Source: Nitriliruptoraceae bacterium (GTDB taxonomy: Bacteria > Actinomycetota > Nitriliruptoria > Nitriliruptorales > Nitriliruptoraceae). From it: a DNA stretch of 64,000 nt. Shown here piece by piece: positions 60,707 to 64,000 of the stretch; position 1 is the first letter of the stretch, and each line of letters starts with the position of its first letter. The DNA lies in assembly GCA_003565155.1 (NCBI GenBank), contig PXDB01000041.1, positions 83,233-147,232 of the forward strand. Reading direction: 5' to 3'. The position numbers were made by a program, and so were the translations under genes. A model generated the notes under the pieces. That model had not been told where the DNA came from and did not search any database. It saw only the letters and a list, made by a program, of their open reading frames with translations.

Positions 60707-63679
60707 ATGAACGCAAGGATCGCTGTGGGGGAATTCGTCCGCCGTAGGCTCGGGACCGTCGTGGTCCTCGGTCTCCTCCTGGTGCTGTTCAGCGCCAACC
60801 GCATCGCCGTGCTCGTCACCGACTTCTGGTGGTTCGACGCGCGTGGGTTCCGGGAGGTGTTCACCACCGTGCTGACCACCCGGGTCCTGCTCGGTGTGGC
60901 CTTCGGGGTGTTCCTCACCGCGCTGATCGCGGCCAACCTGTTCATCGCGCGCAAGCTGCGGCCCTTCTACGTGCCGAGCTCGCCGCAGCAGGCCCAGATC
61001 CAGCGCTACCGCGAGATGGCGGACCCCTACCTGCCCTGGCTGATCCTGGCCGTGGCGGCGGTGTTCGGGTTCACCTCGGGGCTGGCGATCAGCGCGAGCT
61101 GGGAGACCTGGCTGCTGTTCCGCGGTGGTGCTGACATCGGTGCCGTCGACCCGCAGTTCGGCGTCGACATCGGCTTCTACCTGTTCAGCCTGCCCCTGTG
61201 GTCGCTGCTGCAGAGCTGGCTGTTCACCTCCCTGATCCTCACGGGTCTGCTGAGCGCGGGGGCCCACTACCTGCTGGGTGGCATCCGCCCGGAGGCGGAG
61301 AACGAGAAGATCCTGCCCAGCGTCAAGGCGCACCTCGCGGTGCTGCTGGCCCTGATCCTGGGGGTGCGGGCCTGGGGCTACTGGCTGGACCGTTACCAGC
61401 TGCTGTACTCCGAGCGCGGCACGGTCACCGGTGCGGCCTACACCGACGTCAACGCGGAGCTGCCGGCCCTCTACCTGTTGATCGGTGTCTCCGTCATCGC
61501 CATCGGGCTGGTGCTGGCCTCGATCCGGCGCAGCGGCTTCCTGCTGCCCGGGGCGGCCGTGGGTCTGCTGGTGGTGGCCTCCATCATCCTGCAGGGCGCC
61601 TACCCCGCGGTGATCCAGCGGGTGCAGGTCGACCCGCAGGAGCTCGCCCGTGAGCAGGAGTTCATCCAGCGCAACCTGGATGCGACCCGGGCCGCCTACG
61701 GCCTCGACGAGGTCGATCGGGTGCCCTTCTCCATCGCCAACGACCTCAACCTCGACGATGTCACCGACAACGACATCACCTTCCTCAACGTGCGCCTGTG
61801 GGACCCCAACGTGCTGGAGACCACCTACCAGCAGCTGCAGTCGCTCAGGCCCTACTACGAGTTCAACTCCGTGGCCACGGACCGCTACGAGATCGACGGC
61901 GAGATGCGGCAGGTGATGATCGCCACCCGTGAGCTCTCCGATCTGCCGGAGACCTCCGACAACTGGCAGAACCGCCACATCACCTTCACCCACGGCTTCG
62001 GGGTGGTGGCCTCCCAGGTCAACACCGCCAACGCCGAGGGTCAGCCGGTCTTCATCGCCTCCAACATCCCCGTCGCCGGCACGGACGCCGTGGTGCCCAG
62101 CGAGCAGTCCTCGGTCTACTTCGGGGAGTTCGCCGACCCGCCCTTCAACCTGGTGCGCACCGACGAGGACGAGCTCAACTTCGAGGACCCGGAGACCCAG
62201 GAGCAGGTCCTGACCGAGTACGACGGCAACGCCGGTGTGGCGATCAACTCGATCGCCCGGCGGGTGGCCTTCGCGCTGCGGTTCAACGACTACAACCTGA
62301 TCCTGACCAACCTGCTGCGCGACGACTCCGCGATCATCTACAACCGCCAGATCACCGAGCGGGTGCGCGAGGTCGCACCCTTCCTCGAGCTCGACTCCAA
62401 CCCCTACCCGGTGGTGGAGAACGGGCGTGTGAAGTGGATCATCGACGCCTACACCACCTCGAACAACTACCCCTACTCGGAGCGTGAGACGCTGACCACG
62501 GGCACGGGCAACCTGCCGGTCAACTACGTGCGCAACTCCGTGAAGGTCACCGTCGACGCCTTCGACGGCGACGTGACCCTGTACCGCGTCGAGGAGGAGG
62601 ACGCCATCCTCGATGCGTGGGAGAACATCTTCCCCGACCTCATCACGCCCGTGTCCGAGGCGGGTGACATCGCGAAGAACTTCCGCTACCCGCAGGACCT
62701 GTTCGGCCTGCAGTCGGCCATCTACACCGCATATCACATCCCCGAGGCGACGGCCTTCTTCAACCGTGCCGACGAGTTCGACCTGCCCAACGACCCCGCG
62801 CTCGCAGCGAACCAGGCCAGTGGCAGCGGCCCGGCCGCCACGGCGGACCTCGCCGCCGGGGGTCAGCGGCTCGAGCCCTACTACCTGCTGATGAAGCTGC
62901 CGGGTGAGGAGACCGAGGAGTTCGTCCTCATCCAGCCCTACCTGGCACGCAACCGTCCGAACATGGTGTCGTGGCTGGCGGGCCGCTCCGATGGGGAGAA
63001 CCTCAACACGCTCTCGCAGGTCCGGTTCCCGTCCGACCAGCAGGTGCTGGGACCGGCGCAGGCCCAGGCCCGCATCGAGCAGGACGACGACATCTCCGCC
63101 TACATCACCCTGCGGTCCCGTGAGGGTTCCGACGTGATCCGTGGGAACCTGCAGGTGCTGCCCGTGGCGGACTCCATCCTCTACGTGCAGCCGCTGTTCC
63201 TGGAGAACCCGCAGGCCCAGATCCCGGAGCTCGCACGTGTCGCCCTGGTGATGGGTGAGCGCACCGCCTTCGACCGGACCCTGGCCGGGGCGCTGAGCCA
63301 GATCATCGGCGTACCCGTCCCCGACCAGATCGCCGACGAGGAGGGGGTCGATCCGGAGCTGGTCGACGACGGTGTCGTCGATGACGACGCGGACGACGTC
63401 GACACCGACGATCCCACCGAGGTGTCGGAGCAGCTGCTGCGGGATGCGCTGGAGGCCTTCGGTCGCGCCGACCAGGCCCTACGTGACGGCAACCTCGCGC
63501 AGTACCAGACCGCGGTCACCGACGCGCAGCGGCTGATCGAGCAGGCTGCCGACGCTGCGGGGGTCGGGATCGACGAGTTGCTCACCGATGACGATGACGA
63601 GCTCTCCGACGCGGAGCAGCTCGAGGATCTGGCCGAGGCCGAGCCCGATGCCGTCGAGGAGGGCGCGGCGCAGGACTGA
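60707..63679 (+). CDS. UPF0182 family membrane protein
   Basis: A 990-residue protein. Seven N-terminal membrane helices (about 15-310) with the conserved TDFWWFDARGFREVF loop precede a large extracytoplasmic domain with family blocks NVRLWDP, TFTHGFGVV, EYDGNAGVAINS and the IDAYTTSNNYPYSE segment. A strongly acidic tail (about 885-990) follows the domain. Function is unknown. ATG 60707 lacks a clear ribosome-binding site; GTG 60725 with AAGGA upstream is an alternative. The gene ends at a strong terminator. Confidence 0.9.
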   Translation: MNARIAVGEFVRRRLGTVVVLGLLLVLFSANRIAVLVTDFWWFDARGFREVFTTVLTTRVLLGVAFGVFLTALIAANLFIARKLRPFYVPSSPQQAQIQRYREMADPYLPWLILAVAAVFGFTSGLAISASWETWLLFRGGADIGAVDPQFGVDIGFYLFSLPLWSLLQSWLFTSLILTGLLSAGAHYLLGGIRPEAENEKILPSVKAHLAVLLALILGVRAWGYWLDRYQLLYSERGTVTGAAYTDVNAELPALYLLIGVSVIAIGLVLASIRRSGFLLPGAAVGLLVVASIILQGAYPAVIQRVQVDPQELAREQEFIQRNLDATRAAYGLDEVDRVPFSIANDLNLDDVTDNDITFLNVRLWDPNVLETTYQQLQSLRPYYEFNSVATDRYEIDGEMRQVMIATRELSDLPETSDNWQNRHITFTHGFGVVASQVNTANAEGQPVFIASNIPVAGTDAVVPSEQSSVYFGEFADPPFNLVRTDEDELNFEDPETQEQVLTEYDGNAGVAINSIARRVAFALRFNDYNLILTNLLRDDSAIIYNRQITERVREVAPFLELDSNPYPVVENGRVKWIIDAYTTSNNYPYSERETLTTGTGNLPVNYVRNSVKVTVDAFDGDVTLYRVEEEDAILDAWENIFPDLITPVSEAGDIAKNFRYPQDLFGLQSAIYTAYHIPEATAFFNRADEFDLPNDPALAANQASGSGPAATADLAAGGQRLEPYYLLMKLPGEETEEFVLIQPYLARNRPNMVSWLAGRSDGENLNTLSQVRFPSDQQVLGPAQAQARIEQDDDISAYITLRSREGSDVIRGNLQVLPVADSILYVQPLFLENPQAQIPELARVALVMGERTAFDRTLAGALSQIIGVPVPDQIADEEGVDPELVDDGVVDDDADDVDTDDPTEVSEQLLRDALEAFGRADQALRDGNLAQYQTAVTDAQRLIEQAADAAGVGIDELLTDDDDELSDAEQLEDLAEAEPDAVEEGAAQD

Positions 63680-63692
63680 TCCCCGGACGTCG

Positions 63693-63725
63693 TACTGCGG
63701 GCCCCGCTTCGCGGGGCCCGCAGTA
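63693..63725 (+). terminator. strong hairpin terminator after UPF0182 gene
   Basis: A perfect 15-bp inverted repeat, TACTGCGGGCCCCGC (63693-63707) and its complement (63711-63725), with a TTC loop, 13 bp after the UPF0182 stop. It is the strongest hairpin seen in the window. Confidence 0.8.
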
Positions 63726-63824
63726 GTTGGGCGGGTGATCCTTGGGGCGGTGTGGGGTGTTGCCCGCCTTCTAGGTAGTGCTCGGGCGGGGCGTTCGGTG
63801 TCCGCACGGGTGCCCGGGCGTCGG

Positions 63825-63855
63825 TTCGACAGGGGCGTGAGGGGTTGGGTACGTT
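63825..63855 (+). promoter_or_regulatory. possible promoter of initiator tRNA gene
   Basis: -35-like TTCGAC (63825-63830), 19-bp spacer, -10-like TACGTT (63850-63855), about 14 bp before the tRNA 5' end. A weak match, listed because the position fits. Confidence 0.32.
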
Positions 63856-63869
63856 CCTCACATCAACGG

Positions 63870-63944
63870 CGCGGGGTGGAGCAGTTCGGTCAGCTCGCCG
63901 GGCTCATAACCCGGAGGTCGCAGGTTCAAATCCTGCCCCCGCTA
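63870..63944 (+). tRNA. initiator tRNA-Met (anticodon CAT)
   Basis: A cloverleaf starting CGCGGGG, with the anticodon loop CTCATAA (anticodon CAT) in a stem with three consecutive GC pairs, T-arm GCAGG-TTCAAAT-CCTGC and acceptor CCCCGCT-A. The C1/U72 mismatch and the GGG/CCC anticodon stem identify the initiator rather than the elongator. CCA is not encoded. Confidence 0.95.
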
Positions 63945-63946
63945 CT

Positions 63947-63976
63947 GCGGAGAGGCCCCTACGGGGGCCTTTCCGC
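63947..63976 (+). terminator. hairpin terminator after initiator tRNA
   Basis: GCGGAGAGGCCCC (63947-63959) pairs with GGGGCCTTTCCGC (63964-63976), one G-T wobble, followed by TTGTC. Two bases after the tRNA end. Confidence 0.75.
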
Positions 63977-64000
63977 TTGTCAGGGGGCGGGATGCTCACA

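Overview
The window is very GC-rich chromosomal DNA from an actinobacterium. The diagnostic genes are a BldD homologue with the c-di-GMP signature, a WhiB1-type iron-sulfur protein, a PdtaS-type histidine kinase, mycothiol conjugate amidase (mca), an actinobacterial zinc-dependent metalloprotease, a UPF0182 membrane protein and a YlbL-like PDZ/Lon protease. The order tRNA-Arg, argS, lysA, hom, thrC, thrB, rho is the classic actinobacterial amino-acid cluster. Extra genes interrupt it here, which, with the unusual insertions in Rho and ArgS, suggests a deep-branching lineage such as Nitriliruptoria rather than Streptomyces or Mycobacterium. That placement is inference only.

Layout. 1-5.5 kb: 3' part of a sugar-nucleotide epimerase, bldD, an unknown conserved protein, a 27-codon ORF, and a translationally coupled pair of membrane HD-domain proteins, one an intact HD-GYP and one degenerate. 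5.5-9.1 kb: DUF5317 protein, enoyl-CoA hydratase, a lone sigma region-4 protein, pdtaS and whiB, with a bidirectional terminator between the last two. 9.4-13.1 kb: lipid kinase and the coupled transsulfuration pair cbs-metB. 13.3-15 kb: secreted endonuclease/exonuclease/phosphatase-fold protein and tRNA-Arg(CCG). 15.1-28.6 kb: argS-lysA-GNAT-epimerase, hom-thrC, a fused 2-oxoacid dehydrogenase E1, thrB and rho. 28.6-38.9 kb: small membrane proteins, a CinA-like protein with mca, a GCS2-family ligase, a DMT exporter with pdxH, an APC permease with cytosolic regulatory domains, and a lipoprotein.

39.4-48.8 kb is an accessory island. It splits a thioredoxin-fold (DUF255/YyaL) gene and is bounded by 116-bp direct repeats that match at 114 positions. 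The host start of the gene is stranded on the left as a fragment. The element supplies a new promoter and 5' end on the right, so a full-length gene is regenerated. The island carries a GNAT protein, a SNF2-family helicase overlapping by 4 bp a large zinc-ribbon partner of unknown function, several unknown proteins, gene remnants (a frameshifted PIN toxin and a TPR piece), and a RES/Xre toxin-antitoxin pair. No integrase is visible. The helicase and its partner are the best candidate for an undescribed system.

48.6-64 kb returns to core-like genes: the regenerated DUF255 gene, two alpha/beta hydrolases (one fused to an SCP2-like domain), a Fic protein coupled to a HAD phosphatase, an intergenic cluster of TGTGGA/TCCACA boxes, a YgjP-like metallopeptidase, the zinc-dependent metalloprotease, another epimerase, the YlbL-like protease, UPF0182, a strong terminator and initiator tRNA-Met.
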